Notes: generated by a model from the letters alone, not told the origin. Positions 1 to 10,034 are shown, counted from the first letter of the stretch. The stretch is 64,000 nt of DNA from Euzebyella saccharophila (GCF_014855495.1 NZ_JACYFJ010000002.1:620001-684000); one strand, 5' to 3'. Numbers and translations: made by a program.

Positions 1-2
1 AA

Positions 3-311
3 GCGCAGATGCGCAAAGGGGTTTTGGAGTACTGCATCCTGTCCATTCTTAATGGAAAGGACAAGTATGCCTCTGAGATACTTCAAACCCTAAAAGACGC
101 AAAAATGCTCGTAGTGGAGGGTACTATTTACCCCCTACTGACCCGATTGAAAAATGCGGGACTATTGAGCTATAGATGGGAAGAGTCTACCTCTGGCCCA
201 CCAAGAAAATACTACGCCCTAACAGAGACCGGCAAACTTTTTCTAAAAGAACTTGATGCCACTTGGGACGAGCTTAGAACCGCCACCAATTTGGTAACCA
301 GCAACAAATAA
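3..311 (+). CDS. PadR family transcriptional regulator (5' partial)
   Basis: Winged-helix DNA-binding repressor of the PadR family. The reading frame is open to the window edge: codons before the first ATG (position 9) encode Ala-Gln, matching the usual PadR start in which a few residues precede 'MRKGVLEYCILSIL', so the true start lies left of the window. The recognition helix and wing are visible ('VVEGTIYPLLTRLKNAGLL', then 'EESTSGPPRKYYALT'), and the protein ends after about 110 residues, the normal length of a short PadR. It lies 46 nt upstream of a PspC-domain gene and reads the same way, so the two are probably cotranscribed; PadR-PspC pairs are common in Bacteroidota and suggest an envelope-stress role. 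The ligand is unknown. Confidence 0.9.
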   Translation, partial: AQMRKGVLEYCILSILNGKDKYASEILQTLKDAKMLVVEGTIYPLLTRLKNAGLLSYRWEESTSGPPRKYYALTETGKLFLKELDATWDELRTATNLVTSNK

Positions 312-357
312 TTTAAAAGAAAAAAGGCCAACGGCACACCGCCTAAACATAAAGACA

Positions 358-2172
358 ATGAACAAAACGATAAATATAAACCTAGCCAACATGCTTTTTC
401 ATATGGATGAGGAAGCATATAACAAAATGCAACGCTACCTAGAATCGGTCAAGCGTTCTTTTGCCAATACCCCGGGCAGCGAAGAAATCATAGCTGATAT
501 CGAGGCGCGCATCGCGGAACTTTTTAGTGAAAAACTCGAGAATGAACGCCAGGTCATCACTACCAAAGAAGTTGATGCCGTGATAGCCATTATGGGACAG
601 CCAGAAGACTACATGGTAGATGAAGATATGTTTGAAGACGAACCAAAATCGACCCATTCAAAGTCTAGAAAACCTAAAAAATTCTATAGGGATACGGAGC
701 ATAAATATATTGCCGGGGTTTCTTCGGGCTTGGGCCACTATTTTAATATAGACCCACTTTGGATTCGTCTCATTTGGATTATACTCACCATCGGTTCTAC
801 TGGAGCCTTCATTTTCATCTATGCCCTTCTGTGGTTATTGATACCGGAGGCAAGAACAACTTCGCAAAAATTGGATATGCGGGGAGAGGATATCAACATC
901 AGCAATATAGAACGCAAGGTCAAGGAAGGCTTTGATGATGTTGCCCAAAAAATTAAGAGCGTCGATTACGAAGGTGTTACCCAAAAGGTAAAAAATGGCG
1001 GAAAGTCGTTTTTTGATACCCTAGGTGATATTATCATGTTTTGCTTTAAGATTTTCGGGAAGTTCATAGGTATTATTCTCGTAGTCATAGGAGCCGCTAC
1101 CATTATTGGAATGTTCATTGGCATGCTAACCATGGGCACCTTAGGTTGGGTAGACTTACCCGGAATGGATGGCTTTCTGAACAACATAACAGGTGCTCTA
1201 ATCTGGGTATTTTCTCTTTTGCTCTTCTTTGCAATAGGTATTCCCTTCTTTTTCTTGATGTACTTAGGACTAAAAATCTTGGTCAACAACTTAAAATCCA
1301 TAGGTAACGTAGCCAAATTTTCTTTGCTAGGGCTATGGCTCATCTGTATCATTTCATTGATTGTTTTAGGTGTCAGGGAAGCTGCATCGCACGCCTTTAC
1401 CGGTAGCGTTAAGGATGATTATGAGCTTAATATTAGTTCAGAAACGGATACCCTCAATTTACAATTAGTGGCATCGGAATTTTATGATGATGGAGAATAT
1501 GTTCGTATGAACGATATGATTCTTGTATACGATAATGAGGGCAACCCTATGTTACAATCAGAGGATGTGCGTTTCAATATTAGAAAAGCGACCGATTCCG
1601 TTGCTAAAATCACTATTAGAAAGGAAGCCAACGGACCTTCATTTGACGAAGCAAGGGCAACTGCAGAAACCATAGATTACCAATACGAGCTTAGAGGTCA
1701 AACTCTTCTTTTAAACAGTTTTCTAACCACTACCGATAAAAGCAAGTTTAACGACCAAGAAGTTAGGGTTAACCTTTATTTACCCGAAGGACAATTCTTA
1801 AAGTACTCCCCTGCAAACTCACGTAATTGGACTATTAGGGCAGAACACGACCCTGAAGTAGATGAACCTGAAGACTACCTTTGGCAGATGGGAAATGATG
1901 GTGAACTTAAATGTCAGAATTGCCCAGAAGAAATCATGAACGAATCCAATGATGAAAACAGGATTCGAATCAACGAAAATGGGATTGATATCAATATAAA
2001 AGATGAGAACGGAGAATCTTTCAAGATGAAAATTGGCAACGAACAAGTTCAGATAAAGGCCAGGGACCAAGAAGATAATGTTGACATTAATATTGGCGGA
2101 GAAGGCAATCAAATTAAAATAGAAGCGGAAGATGGGGAAAAAACTATTACTAAAACCATCATTCAAGACTAA
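358..2172 (+). CDS. PspC domain-containing inner-membrane protein
   Basis: A 604-residue membrane protein. Residues 1-90 form a charged N-terminal region typical of flavobacterial PspC proteins ('MNKTININLANMLFHMDEEA'). Residues about 100-165 are the PspC domain, including 'KYIAGVSSGLGHYFNIDP' and a hydrophobic helix. Three further hydrophobic stretches follow at about 220-345. The last 250 residues are hydrophilic and end in short repeated runs of Ile, Asn, Asp and Glu that look like a beta-solenoid. The family is linked to phage-shock-like envelope stress; no enzymatic residues are seen. The ATG at 358 follows the PadR gene by 46 nt. A head-GIN lipoprotein gene follows, and the three genes form a set often seen together. 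Confidence 0.87.
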   Translation: MNKTININLANMLFHMDEEAYNKMQRYLESVKRSFANTPGSEEIIADIEARIAELFSEKLENERQVITTKEVDAVIAIMGQPEDYMVDEDMFEDEPKSTHSKSRKPKKFYRDTEHKYIAGVSSGLGHYFNIDPLWIRLIWIILTIGSTGAFIFIYALLWLLIPEARTTSQKLDMRGEDINISNIERKVKEGFDDVAQKIKSVDYEGVTQKVKNGGKSFFDTLGDIIMFCFKIFGKFIGIILVVIGAATIIGMFIGMLTMGTLGWVDLPGMDGFLNNITGALIWVFSLLLFFAIGIPFFFLMYLGLKILVNNLKSIGNVAKFSLLGLWLICIISLIVLGVREAASHAFTGSVKDDYELNISSETDTLNLQLVASEFYDDGEYVRMNDMILVYDNEGNPMLQSEDVRFNIRKATDSVAKITIRKEANGPSFDEARATAETIDYQYELRGQTLLLNSFLTTTDKSKFNDQEVRVNLYLPEGQFLKYSPANSRNWTIRAEHDPEVDEPEDYLWQMGNDGELKCQNCPEEIMNESNDENRIRINENGIDINIKDENGESFKMKIGNEQVQIKARDQEDNVDINIGGEGNQIKIEAEDGEKTITKTIIQD

Positions 2173-2299
2173 AAATGACAATTCAGATCATAAAAAGAAC
2201 ATTTCAGTAACAATTAATTAAGTCAATCGTCTTTAACATACATCTTTGTCATATCAATAAAACGAACATCAAAAAACAACAATCAAAAAACCAACAGTC

Positions 2300-3031
2300 A
2301 TGACAACTTTAGTACGCTCAGCAATTGCATTCATCGTCGCCATATTCCTATCCTCATGCGGCTTTGATATTAACATTGGAGATTTTGGTTCCGGCACACC
2401 GGGAGATGGAAACGTAGTAACGGAAAACCGTGAAATATCGGGTGATTTTAGCGAAATAGCCTCCTCAGAAGGGCTGGAAGTTATTATTTCTCAAGAAGAC
2501 AACTACAAAATAAAGGTAGAGGCCGATGAAAATATCATCGATTTGATTGCCACGGATATCAAGGACGGTAAACTGAAAATTCATGCGAGGGAGAATATTG
2601 GGCGAGCCACCAAAAAAATATATGTTTCCCTACCCGAAATTGAAGTGCTCAAAGCATCCAGCGGAAGTTATTTAAAAGCGGAGAATTCCATTACCTCCGG
2701 TGATTTGGAGATCGACGGCAGTAGCGGGGCTCGAATGGTCGTTGAACTAGATGCGGCATCCGTAATGATAGATGCCAGTAGTGGTGCCCATTTGACTATT
2801 TCAGGGGAAGCGGACCAAAGCAATGTAGACGTTAGCTCAGGTGGAAACATCAATGCAAAAGATCTACAGGTACAATCTTGCAATGCAGAGGCCAGTAGTG
2901 GAGGCAACGTAAAAATTATGGTAACCAAAAATCTTGTTGCAGAGGCCAGTAGTGGAGGTAATATTTCATACTCGGGCGACCCCGAAGTTTCTCAAAAAAA
3001 GTCCGTATCAGGTAGCGTGCATCAGTACTAA
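2300..3031 (+). CDS. Head GIN domain (DUF2807) lipoprotein
   Basis: A 243-residue secreted protein. The N-terminus has a hydrophobic signal ending in a lipobox ('FLSSCGFD'), so it is predicted to be a lipoprotein. The rest is a DUF2807 'auto-transporter adhesin head GIN' region: a right-handed beta-solenoid with repeated Ser-Ser-Gly turns ('DGSSGA', 'DASSGA', 'VSSGGN', 'EASSGGN' twice). At DNA level the last two repeats share a nearly identical stretch (about 2889-2904 and 2943-2958). It follows the PspC gene after 127 nt and is closed by a good hairpin terminator. The family function is unknown. Confidence 0.85.
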   Translation: MTTLVRSAIAFIVAIFLSSCGFDINIGDFGSGTPGDGNVVTENREISGDFSEIASSEGLEVIISQEDNYKIKVEADENIIDLIATDIKDGKLKIHARENIGRATKKIYVSLPEIEVLKASSGSYLKAENSITSGDLEIDGSSGARMVVELDAASVMIDASSGAHLTISGEADQSNVDVSSGGNINAKDLQVQSCNAEASSGGNVKIMVTKNLVAEASSGGNISYSGDPEVSQKKSVSGSVHQY

Positions 3032-3056
3032 CCACCATCATTGAACACATATTCCT

Positions 3057-3087
3057 ACCCGTTGTTTCTACAACGGGTATTTTTTTT
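3057..3087 (+). terminator. Rho-independent terminator
   Basis: An 8-bp stem (ACCCGTTG / CAACGGGT) with a 6-nt loop is followed by a run of eight T. It lies 25 nt after the DUF2807 stop and ends the PadR-PspC-DUF2807 unit. Confidence 0.85.
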
Positions 3088-3154
3088 AAAAAAGACCAAA
3101 GACATTTAAATGCGTGAAAAGGTCTTTATATCTTCGTGCAAACTAAACTAACGT

Positions 3155-4165
3155 ATGCAGCTAACTTTACAGAAAAAGGTGCTACAGCTAAAGCACACCT
3201 TTAGTATTTCACGTGAATCGCACGATTTTCAGGACACTTTAATTTTAAGTCTTACGCTCGATGGAAAAACTGGTTTTGGGGAGAGTACCTCCAATCCCTA
3301 TTACAAAATAACCGTCGAAAGCATGATGGCCGAAATTGAGGATATTCGTTCTGACATTGAAACCTTCGATTTTAACAAACCAGAAGATTTTCATAAATTC
3401 TTGACTGAAATGGGGCTTACCAATTTTGCAATTTGTGCTTTGGACCTAGCCGCTTGGGATTTGTATGGTAGGTTGAACGACCAACCTTTATACGAAGTTT
3501 GGGGAACATCCAATGAAAAATATCCCATTACCAATTATACTATAGGCATAGCTCCCATTGATAAAATGGTCGAAAAAATGAAAGAAATGCCATGGCCCAT
3601 TTACAAAATCAAACTGGGTACGGAAGATGATGTGGCTATTGTTCGGGAATTACGAAAACATAGCGATGCCCTTTTCCGAATCGATGCCAATTGTGCCTGG
3701 ACGGCCGAAGAAACTATTAACAATGCCCCACAGCTTAAAGAATTGGGGGTAGAGTTTTTAGAACAACCGCTAAAAGCCGATGATTGGGAAGGCATGGAAA
3801 AAGTAGCTCACAGCAGTGTTTTACCGGTTATTGCAGATGAAAGTTGTATTGTAGAGCAAGACGTAGAAAAATGTGGATTGCATTTTAATGGCATCAATAT
3901 TAAGTTGACCAAGTGCGGAGGCCTTACCCCTGCCCTACGTATGATCAAAAAGGCCAAGAAAATGGGACTCAAAGTAATGGTAGGTTGCATGACAGAATCT
4001 ACGGTTGGTATTTCTGCCATTGCACAGTTGCTTCCGCAATTGGATTATGTTGATATGGACGGCCCTTTGTTGTTAAAAAATGACATTGCAGACGGCATTA
4101 AAATTTTGGATAATGGTCAACTTATCTATCCTGAACTGGCCGGGTCGGGTATAACCTTACGATAA
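3155..4165 (+). CDS. Dipeptide epimerase (L-Ala-D/L-Glu epimerase type)
   Basis: An enolase-superfamily enzyme of 336 residues, the usual length. The muconate-lactonising subgroup catalytic set is complete: the KxK motif at K151/K153 ('YKIKLGT'), metal ligands D177 ('RIDANCAW'), E203 ('FLEQP') and D228 ('IADES'), and the second catalytic lysine K250 ('INIKLTKCGG'). The family racemises L-Ala-D/L-Glu and related dipeptides, commonly in murein peptide recycling; the exact dipeptide is inferred. No signal peptide, so it is cytoplasmic. The stop codon shares one base with the ATG of the next gene, indicating translational coupling. Confidence 0.85.
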   Translation: MQLTLQKKVLQLKHTFSISRESHDFQDTLILSLTLDGKTGFGESTSNPYYKITVESMMAEIEDIRSDIETFDFNKPEDFHKFLTEMGLTNFAICALDLAAWDLYGRLNDQPLYEVWGTSNEKYPITNYTIGIAPIDKMVEKMKEMPWPIYKIKLGTEDDVAIVRELRKHSDALFRIDANCAWTAEETINNAPQLKELGVEFLEQPLKADDWEGMEKVAHSSVLPVIADESCIVEQDVEKCGLHFNGINIKLTKCGGLTPALRMIKKAKKMGLKVMVGCMTESTVGISAIAQLLPQLDYVDMDGPLLLKNDIADGIKILDNGQLIYPELAGSGITLR

Positions 4166-5220
4166 TGGCATATGAAATAGACACATTCCCCGGGAGAACG
4201 GTCTCAATTAATGGAGAACCACACCTCTATTTTGGAGGTACCGGTTACTTGGGCCTTCAAACGGATGCGCTATTTCAAAACCTTTTTATTAAAAACGTAC
4301 AGAAATACGGCACCAACTATGGGGCGTCGCCTAAATCGAACATACGAATAGACGTTTACCGAAAAACGGAACACGTTTTATGCCATTTGGTTGGCAGTGA
4401 AGCGGCCCTTACCCTCTCATCTGGTTATTTGGCCGGACAATTATTGGCCCAAACGTTGGATGATAAATACCATCACCTATTCTACGCTCCAAACACCCAT
4501 GCAGCCCTATTTCAAAGAAAAATTAAGCCATTTACCACTTTTACGGCTTTGAACATTGCGGTCAGGGAGCATTTGGAAACCAAGAACAATAAAGAAACCC
4601 CAGTGGTTTTTTTGGACTCCATTGACTTTTCAGGATGTAATTACCCCAATTTCAATGCGTTAAAAACACTTCCATTGGAAGAGATTATTTTGGTGGTCGA
4701 TGATTCCCACGGAATTGGAGTAGTTGGTGAAAATGGTGGTGGCGTTTTTAATCTGCTAAAAAAGCTTAATTGCAAAGAGCTTATCATTTGTTGTTCCTTA
4801 GGAAAGGGGTTTGCAATACAGGGCGGAGCTATTTTTGGAAATGAGGAACGCATTAAAAAGCTAAAGAACACAGCATTTTTCGGTGGGGCCAGTCCGGCAA
4901 CCCCGGCTTCTTTGGCTACGTTTTTAGATGCGCAAGAATTGTATGACCAAAAAAGAATGGAATTACGTAACCACATTGCCTATTTCTCTACCCTTCTAAA
5001 AAGACCAAAAAAATTCCATACCATGAAGGAGCATCCTGCTTACACCTTTGCAGACCCTCAGTTTACGGAGTACTTGGAAAGTCAAAAAATTATTGTGACG
5101 AGTTTTCCTTATCCAGATGAAGATGCACAATTAATGAGTAGAATTGTTTTGAGTGCAGGCCATAAAAAAGAGGATATTGACCATCTCTTGGAATGTATCA
5201 ATATCCTCCCTAAGTTATAA
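4165..5220 (+). CDS. PLP-dependent acyltransferase-like protein (KBL/BioF family, alpha-oxoamine synthase fold)
   Basis: A 351-residue fold-type I PLP enzyme related to 2-amino-3-ketobutyrate CoA ligase and 8-amino-7-oxononanoate synthase. Visible are the N-terminal Gly-rich segment 'FGGTGYLGLQ', 'NYGASPKSN', the cofactor aspartate and histidine region 'VVDDSHGIGVVGENGGG' (178-193), and the Schiff-base lysine K214 in 'SLGKGFAIQGG'. It is about 40 residues shorter than typical KBL or BioF, and no biotin genes lie nearby, so a BioF role is unlikely. The one-base overlap with the dipeptide epimerase suggests a shared pathway acting on amino acids or small peptides. Substrate unknown. Confidence 0.75.
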   Translation: MAYEIDTFPGRTVSINGEPHLYFGGTGYLGLQTDALFQNLFIKNVQKYGTNYGASPKSNIRIDVYRKTEHVLCHLVGSEAALTLSSGYLAGQLLAQTLDDKYHHLFYAPNTHAALFQRKIKPFTTFTALNIAVREHLETKNNKETPVVFLDSIDFSGCNYPNFNALKTLPLEEIILVVDDSHGIGVVGENGGGVFNLLKKLNCKELIICCSLGKGFAIQGGAIFGNEERIKKLKNTAFFGGASPATPASLATFLDAQELYDQKRMELRNHIAYFSTLLKRPKKFHTMKEHPAYTFADPQFTEYLESQKIIVTSFPYPDEDAQLMSRIVLSAGHKKEDIDHLLECINILPKL

Positions 5221-5230
5221 GTAAACGGTC

Positions 5231-6646
5231 CTATTCTGTGTCCCAGAAAATACGGTCCAATAGTGTTACCGAAGGTACATTATTCCCATTTCGGCTAGTT
5301 TCACTATCTGGATAAGGCAACCTTCTGATGTATTCACCATTTAAATTGGGGTTTAAATTGGCGGGTAAGGTCATGTTTTTATACTGATAGTCATACCTTC
5401 TGGCATCGTTCCATGTCTCTGGATGTAAAAAAAGAGCGATCCACTTTTCCTTGAAAATATCATCAATGGTAAACGCTCCTTCCCCCATAGAAACTTCAGT
5501 ACTGGCCAAATAAGCATCAATTTCTTCTTGGGGCACCTCTAACATTTCCATATGCGCAACGATTCCATCTAAATAGGCCTGATAGGATCTTGACTTGTTC
5601 ACGTCAAATGCAGCCTCTGCCTCTATAAACTTCATTTCGCTAAAGGTACCTATGAGTACCGGAGAGCCAGGGCTCGTGTAGTACTGGCCCTCTACCAAGG
5701 TACTTCTTGCACCCTGTTCCGGAGCATCGCCTCTACCCGCTCCATTTACGGTTCCAATATATTCACCATCGTCCGTGGCTCCAACCATTAATGGCAATCT
5801 AGGGTCAACAGTGCTATATGACGTTCCATCCAACGCTTCAATGAACTGTTCAGAAATCCAACCGCCCAACACCAAATTGGCATTGTTTCTGGCAACCTGT
5901 GACCACGGGTTAATAGATTGTTCGAAAAAATCAACCTTTGCATTATCATCGTTTGATGTAAAAGCGTTGTCAATTGAAGAAAGTATTTCACTTGCATTAT
6001 ACCCGTCTACATCCTTTAAATGAATCATAAATCGTGCCTTTAGAAAATTAGCAAAGGCCAACCATTTGTCTACATCCCCTCCATAAATAAAATCATCGGA
6101 CCCAAGACTTGCAGTGGTAGAAGTTTGCAAATTGGCAATACCTTGGTCTAAATTAATCATAATGATATCATACAAGGAGGAATCCGAATCATAGGCTGGT
6201 GTAACGGTTTCAAAATTGAAACTCTCAGAGAAAGGCATATCCCCAAAAATATCAACACCCATACCCAAGTTGAGCGCTATTAAAACCTGTGCAGCACCTT
6301 GATAATGAGTGGCGCCCTGTTCTTCCGCTTTTTCTACCAAAACCACCAAATCCGTCATTACATTATATAATCTGAACCAAGCAGTGTTGTTACTTATTGG
6401 TTCCATGGTATCGGAAGCACTTGCCTGATTGGGGGATGCCAAGTATTGAACATAGTTGGCAGCGATATCTCCAATTCTATAAACATTATAGGCCGATTCG
6501 TAGGTGCCATTAATCATCAAGCCCGAAATGGGTGCATCTTCCGGATTGTTTGGATTTTCGTTTACGTCAAGATATGAATCGCAAGCGGATAAAATCAAAA
6601 CCAGACCCATCCCGAATAATCGTTTTAAGTTATTTGAAATTCTCAT
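5231..6646 (-). CDS. SusD/RagB family outer-membrane lipoprotein (SusD-like 2)
   Basis: Surface glycan- or peptide-binding lipoprotein that caps the SusC channel. The signal ends in a lipobox at C22 ('LILSACDSYLDVNENPN'), and the N-terminal 'NENPNNPEDAP' is characteristic of the SusD-like 2 subfamily. TPR-like helices cover the middle, and the C-terminus carries a 'KWIALFLHPETWNDARRYDY' segment as in SusD-like 2 proteins. It starts 44 nt after the SusC gene and is cotranscribed with it. No hydrolase, sulfatase or anti-sigma gene is adjacent, so the ligand cannot be inferred. Its end is only 10 nt from the end of the convergent acyltransferase-like gene. Confidence 0.92.
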   Translation of the reverse strand: MRISNNLKRLFGMGLVLILSACDSYLDVNENPNNPEDAPISGLMINGTYESAYNVYRIGDIAANYVQYLASPNQASASDTMEPISNNTAWFRLYNVMTDLVVLVEKAEEQGATHYQGAAQVLIALNLGMGVDIFGDMPFSESFNFETVTPAYDSDSSLYDIIMINLDQGIANLQTSTTASLGSDDFIYGGDVDKWLAFANFLKARFMIHLKDVDGYNASEILSSIDNAFTSNDDNAKVDFFEQSINPWSQVARNNANLVLGGWISEQFIEALDGTSYSTVDPRLPLMVGATDDGEYIGTVNGAGRGDAPEQGARSTLVEGQYYTSPGSPVLIGTFSEMKFIEAEAAFDVNKSRSYQAYLDGIVAHMEMLEVPQEEIDAYLASTEVSMGEGAFTIDDIFKEKWIALFLHPETWNDARRYDYQYKNMTLPANLNPNLNGEYIRRLPYPDSETSRNGNNVPSVTLLDRIFWDTE

Positions 6647-6690
6647 ATTATCTTTTTTTTGAAATCAATTCATTTTAGAACTGCCTTCGT

Positions 6691-9600
6691 TTATAGTCCA
6701 AAATTAAAAGTCAAGTAATAGCTCTGAGTACCGGGGAAACCAAGTCCAGTAAAGCCAACGGCATTTCCTCCCGCTCCAGCGGAAAATGATTCAGGATCAA
6801 ATCCATCCCAAGGAGAGTACAAAATGATGTTATTGGCTGCCAAAGAAACCCTAAATGATTTAAAAGGTAACCTATCCAAAGTATTACTACTCAAATTATA
6901 AGCCAATGAAATATTTCTAAGCTTCACGTAACTGGCGTCCTGAACAAAATTTTCCGTAACACCTCGATAATAATTTCTCCAGAAACCAGCACCATAATCT
7001 TCTCCATCCGGACCAGTACCTTGCCCTAACCAAACTTCTTGAGTATTTACGGAACCATCAGCCAAAACCCCATCAAATACACGGAAATCATTTCTGGCCA
7101 AGGTGTAATCGTTCTTACCGAACGCAGATAAGAAGTTATCAAATTGATTGTATTGCTCTACATCTGCCCTAAAATCAACCAAGAAACTAAGTTCAAAATT
7201 CTTGTATGAAAACATATTTCGTAGTCCACCAATCCATTTGGGCACTGCATTACCTAAAATTAGCTGCTCTGCATTTCTCTCTGGGAAACCATTTGAACCT
7301 ATGACCAGCGGCAAATTTCTATCCAAGGTTGTGGCATCTTCTGCAGCTCCAAAACGTTGGTAACTGGTACCGTATAGATTTCCGTAGGCATCACCCTCTA
7401 TCAGTTTCATGGTCGTAGTACTTCCTGCATACCCAAATTGTGTACCCACCACAATTTCATCTATACCTTCACGAATGGACTTAATTTCATTATCGTTCAT
7501 AGATAAGTTGGCAGTAGCAGTCCATTGGAAGTTTTCATTCTTTATAATATCACCTCCAAGTACAAATTCAAATCCGCTGTTCTCAATTTCACCGGCGTTG
7601 GTAATGTAAGATGAAAAACCAGTACCATCAGAAATTGGAACCGGTATTATCTGGTCCTCAGCATTGGATTTATAATAGGTTACGTCTAAATCCAAACGGC
7701 TTTGAAAAAATGACAGTTGCGCCCCAACCTCAATAGATGTTGTTAACTCTGGTTTTAATGCAGGATCACCAAACGTACTGTTTCGGCTAAAGCCTACCTC
7801 CCCATTTAGTGGAAATACATCTGGAGAAACGAATGTTGATCCTAAGATATGGGGATTGGTATCTTTACCTACCTGTGCCCATGAAGCTCTTAACTTACCA
7901 AATGTAAACCAAGTTGGCATATCAAAATTTTCACTGAAGACATATCCTAAATTGACCGAAGGATAAAAGAATGAATTATTGTCTTTAGGTAAGGTTGATG
8001 AGATATCGTTCCTTCCGGTGACATTTAGATAAAGATAGTCTTTATAATTCACCATTAAATCGCCATAAAAACCTACTAATCTTCTAATACTCTTTCCTTG
8101 ACTGTTAAAAACCTGTCTAGTATTATTTACGTTAAAAAAATCAGGAATTACATAATCTTCACCCCTTAAGGTAACTCTATCATACTTTCTCTGGAAAATG
8201 TCGTTACCAAGTCGTAATGTCGTATTCAAGTCTTCTGACCAATCTTTTTGTAAAGTGATATAGAAGTTTGAAGTAATATCTTTACTATTGATTCTAGTTT
8301 CTTCAATAAAACCAGTTGAACTTAATGCGTTTTCCCCATCAATTCCCTTTGGGCCAGGAGTGATTTCCGTTCGCATATCGCTATAAAAATCCGTTCCTAT
8401 ACGATAAGATAGCGTTATCCATTCCCATGGACTATAATTGAAGTTTAAGTTTCCTATTACCCTATTAACATCATCCTCATAAGTACTAAAACGTGCATCA
8501 TATATTGGATTGGTATTCCCATAAGTTCTCATGGTACCGTCCTCATTGATATAATCACGTACATCTTGAGTTTCTGCCCAATACATCATCCGCTCCATAA
8601 ATCTATCGTGCGGAACCCTGTTACCGCCTGAATTGGTATAGTTTATAGAACCATTAAAATCGAACTTCTCATTTAATTTGACATTACCAGAAATTTTGGC
8701 GGACGTTCTGGCCCAATCACTAAAAGGAATAATACCTTTTTGGTCAAATCTACCAAAAGACCCGTAGAATGTGGCGTTTTCACTACCTCCGGACACGCTT
8801 ATACTATGATCGGTCTGAACACCGGTATCAAATGCCCTGTTCCAGTTATCTTGATATTTATGCCCTGGTTCACTGGCAGCAACTTCGGAAATTGGCGCAC
8901 CCCAAGACGGCCAAAAACTGGTAGGATCGTACTCTCCGCTAAAGCCTTGCCCGTATTGACCCTGCAATTCTGGAAGTCTGTTTAATTCCTCAAAACCAAC
9001 GGATGTATTTACATTTATATTCACTTGACCGGCCTTACCTTTTTTGGTGGTAATGATAACAGCACCATTAGCGGCCCGCACCCCATAGAGAGCAGTGGCT
9101 GCAGCTCCTTTAAGAACGGACATAGATTCAATATCATTTGGGTTGATGTCAGATGCCCTATTTGATAGTCCGCGGGGTGTACCCCCAGATTCAACTGTAG
9201 AGTTATCAATGGGAACACCATCCACCACAAACAGCGGTTGGTTATCTGCTGACGGGTCTAAGGAGTTAATTCCCCTAATAATAATCCGCGCGCTTTGCCC
9301 AGGAGCACCGCCTGAATTGGTAATTTGTACCCCAGCAACCTGTCCTTGTAAAGCGTTAACAATATTGGTTTGCTTGGTTTGGGTAATTGCTTCGGCATCA
9401 ATGCTCTGAGCGGCATAACCCAAGGCTTTCTTTTCCTGTGAAATACCAAAGGCGGTTACGATAACCTCATCCAATTGCTCGGAATCCTCTTCCAATACAA
9501 TATTAATGACGGATTGATTACTTACAGTAACTGTTTTGGCTTTCATACCAATATAGGTAAACTGTAAAATGTCTCCACTACTTGCACTAATGGAGTACTC

Positions 9601-9762
9601 CCCATCAAAATTAGTGGTTGCTCCCCTACTTGTTCCAGACACCACAATGGTAACTCCCGGCAAGGGCTCTCCATTAGTATCCGATACGGTTCCAGAAATC
9701 ATTTGCCCCCATGAAGCCTGAATGCACATGATGGCAATAATGGCAATGAAAATGTTTCTCAT
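6691..9762 (-). CDS. SusC/RagA family TonB-linked outer-membrane transporter
   Basis: A 1023-residue outer-membrane beta-barrel that imports a ligand delivered by SusD using TonB energy. It has a signal peptide, a carboxypeptidase-like plug extension ('MISGTVSDTNGEPLPGVTIV'), a TonB box region ('LDEVIVTAFG'), and the SusC signature in the plug ('NDIESMSVLKGAAATALYG'). The C-terminus ends in an aromatic beta-strand ('YYLTFNFGL'). First gene of a two-gene unit with SusD. No FecI/FecR pair is adjacent, so control is not visible here. Confidence 0.95.
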   Translation of the reverse strand: MRNIFIAIIAIMCIQASWGQMISGTVSDTNGEPLPGVTIVVSGTSRGATTNFDGEYSISASSGDILQFTYIGMKAKTVTVSNQSVINIVLEEDSEQLDEVIVTAFGISQEKKALGYAAQSIDAEAITQTKQTNIVNALQGQVAGVQITNSGGAPGQSARIIIRGINSLDPSADNQPLFVVDGVPIDNSTVESGGTPRGLSNRASDINPNDIESMSVLKGAAATALYGVRAANGAVIITTKKGKAGQVNINVNTSVGFEELNRLPELQGQYGQGFSGEYDPTSFWPSWGAPISEVAASEPGHKYQDNWNRAFDTGVQTDHSISVSGGSENATFYGSFGRFDQKGIIPFSDWARTSAKISGNVKLNEKFDFNGSINYTNSGGNRVPHDRFMERMMYWAETQDVRDYINEDGTMRTYGNTNPIYDARFSTYEDDVNRVIGNLNFNYSPWEWITLSYRIGTDFYSDMRTEITPGPKGIDGENALSSTGFIEETRINSKDITSNFYITLQKDWSEDLNTTLRLGNDIFQRKYDRVTLRGEDYVIPDFFNVNNTRQVFNSQGKSIRRLVGFYGDLMVNYKDYLYLNVTGRNDISSTLPKDNNSFFYPSVNLGYVFSENFDMPTWFTFGKLRASWAQVGKDTNPHILGSTFVSPDVFPLNGEVGFSRNSTFGDPALKPELTTSIEVGAQLSFFQSRLDLDVTYYKSNAEDQIIPVPISDGTGFSSYITNAGEIENSGFEFVLGGDIIKNENFQWTATANLSMNDNEIKSIREGIDEIVVGTQFGYAGSTTTMKLIEGDAYGNLYGTSYQRFGAAEDATTLDRNLPLVIGSNGFPERNAEQLILGNAVPKWIGGLRNMFSYKNFELSFLVDFRADVEQYNQFDNFLSAFGKNDYTLARNDFRVFDGVLADGSVNTQEVWLGQGTGPDGEDYGAGFWRNYYRGVTENFVQDASYVKLRNISLAYNLSSNTLDRLPFKSFRVSLAANNIILYSPWDGFDPESFSAGAGGNAVGFTGLGFPGTQSYYLTFNFGL

Positions 9763-10034
9763 ATAACTTTTAGTTAATTAGTTTAAAATAAATATAACAA
9801 AACGTTAATGAAACCTATCATTTTTAAGAAAAATTAGGAAAACATAAATTTTAGAGAGCGATTATTGTTTTAATTATGATTTTTTCTCCTTTGGTTGTAT
9901 TCCTTATAAAACCAAATACCTGAATATCATATTATTGATTTACAACAAAAAAGCCTGTTTCGTTAATAAATTGAAAAAAATATTGTAACTTAATAATGAT
10001 AAAATGAATATCAATCCTCTAAAAACACTAGATT
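9763..10034. other. Divergent intergenic region, no clear element
   Basis: This 272-bp AT-rich stretch separates the SusC gene (leftward) from a lipocalin-like gene (rightward) and must hold both promoters. I found no exact TAnnTTTG box, no hairpin with a T-run and no convincing small ORF. Confidence 0.4.

Noticed and set aside
966-1352. Antisense frame of 128 codons inside the PspC gene
   Set aside because: It lies opposite a well-supported gene, has low-complexity composition and no family features; the same holds for other long antisense frames, such as those at 1819-2181, 15876-16295 and 57089-57592.
2889-2958. Near-identical DNA repeats that might be a mobile or recombination element
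   Set aside because: They encode successive Ser-Ser-Gly turns of the beta-solenoid lipoprotein and are in frame, so protein structure explains them.
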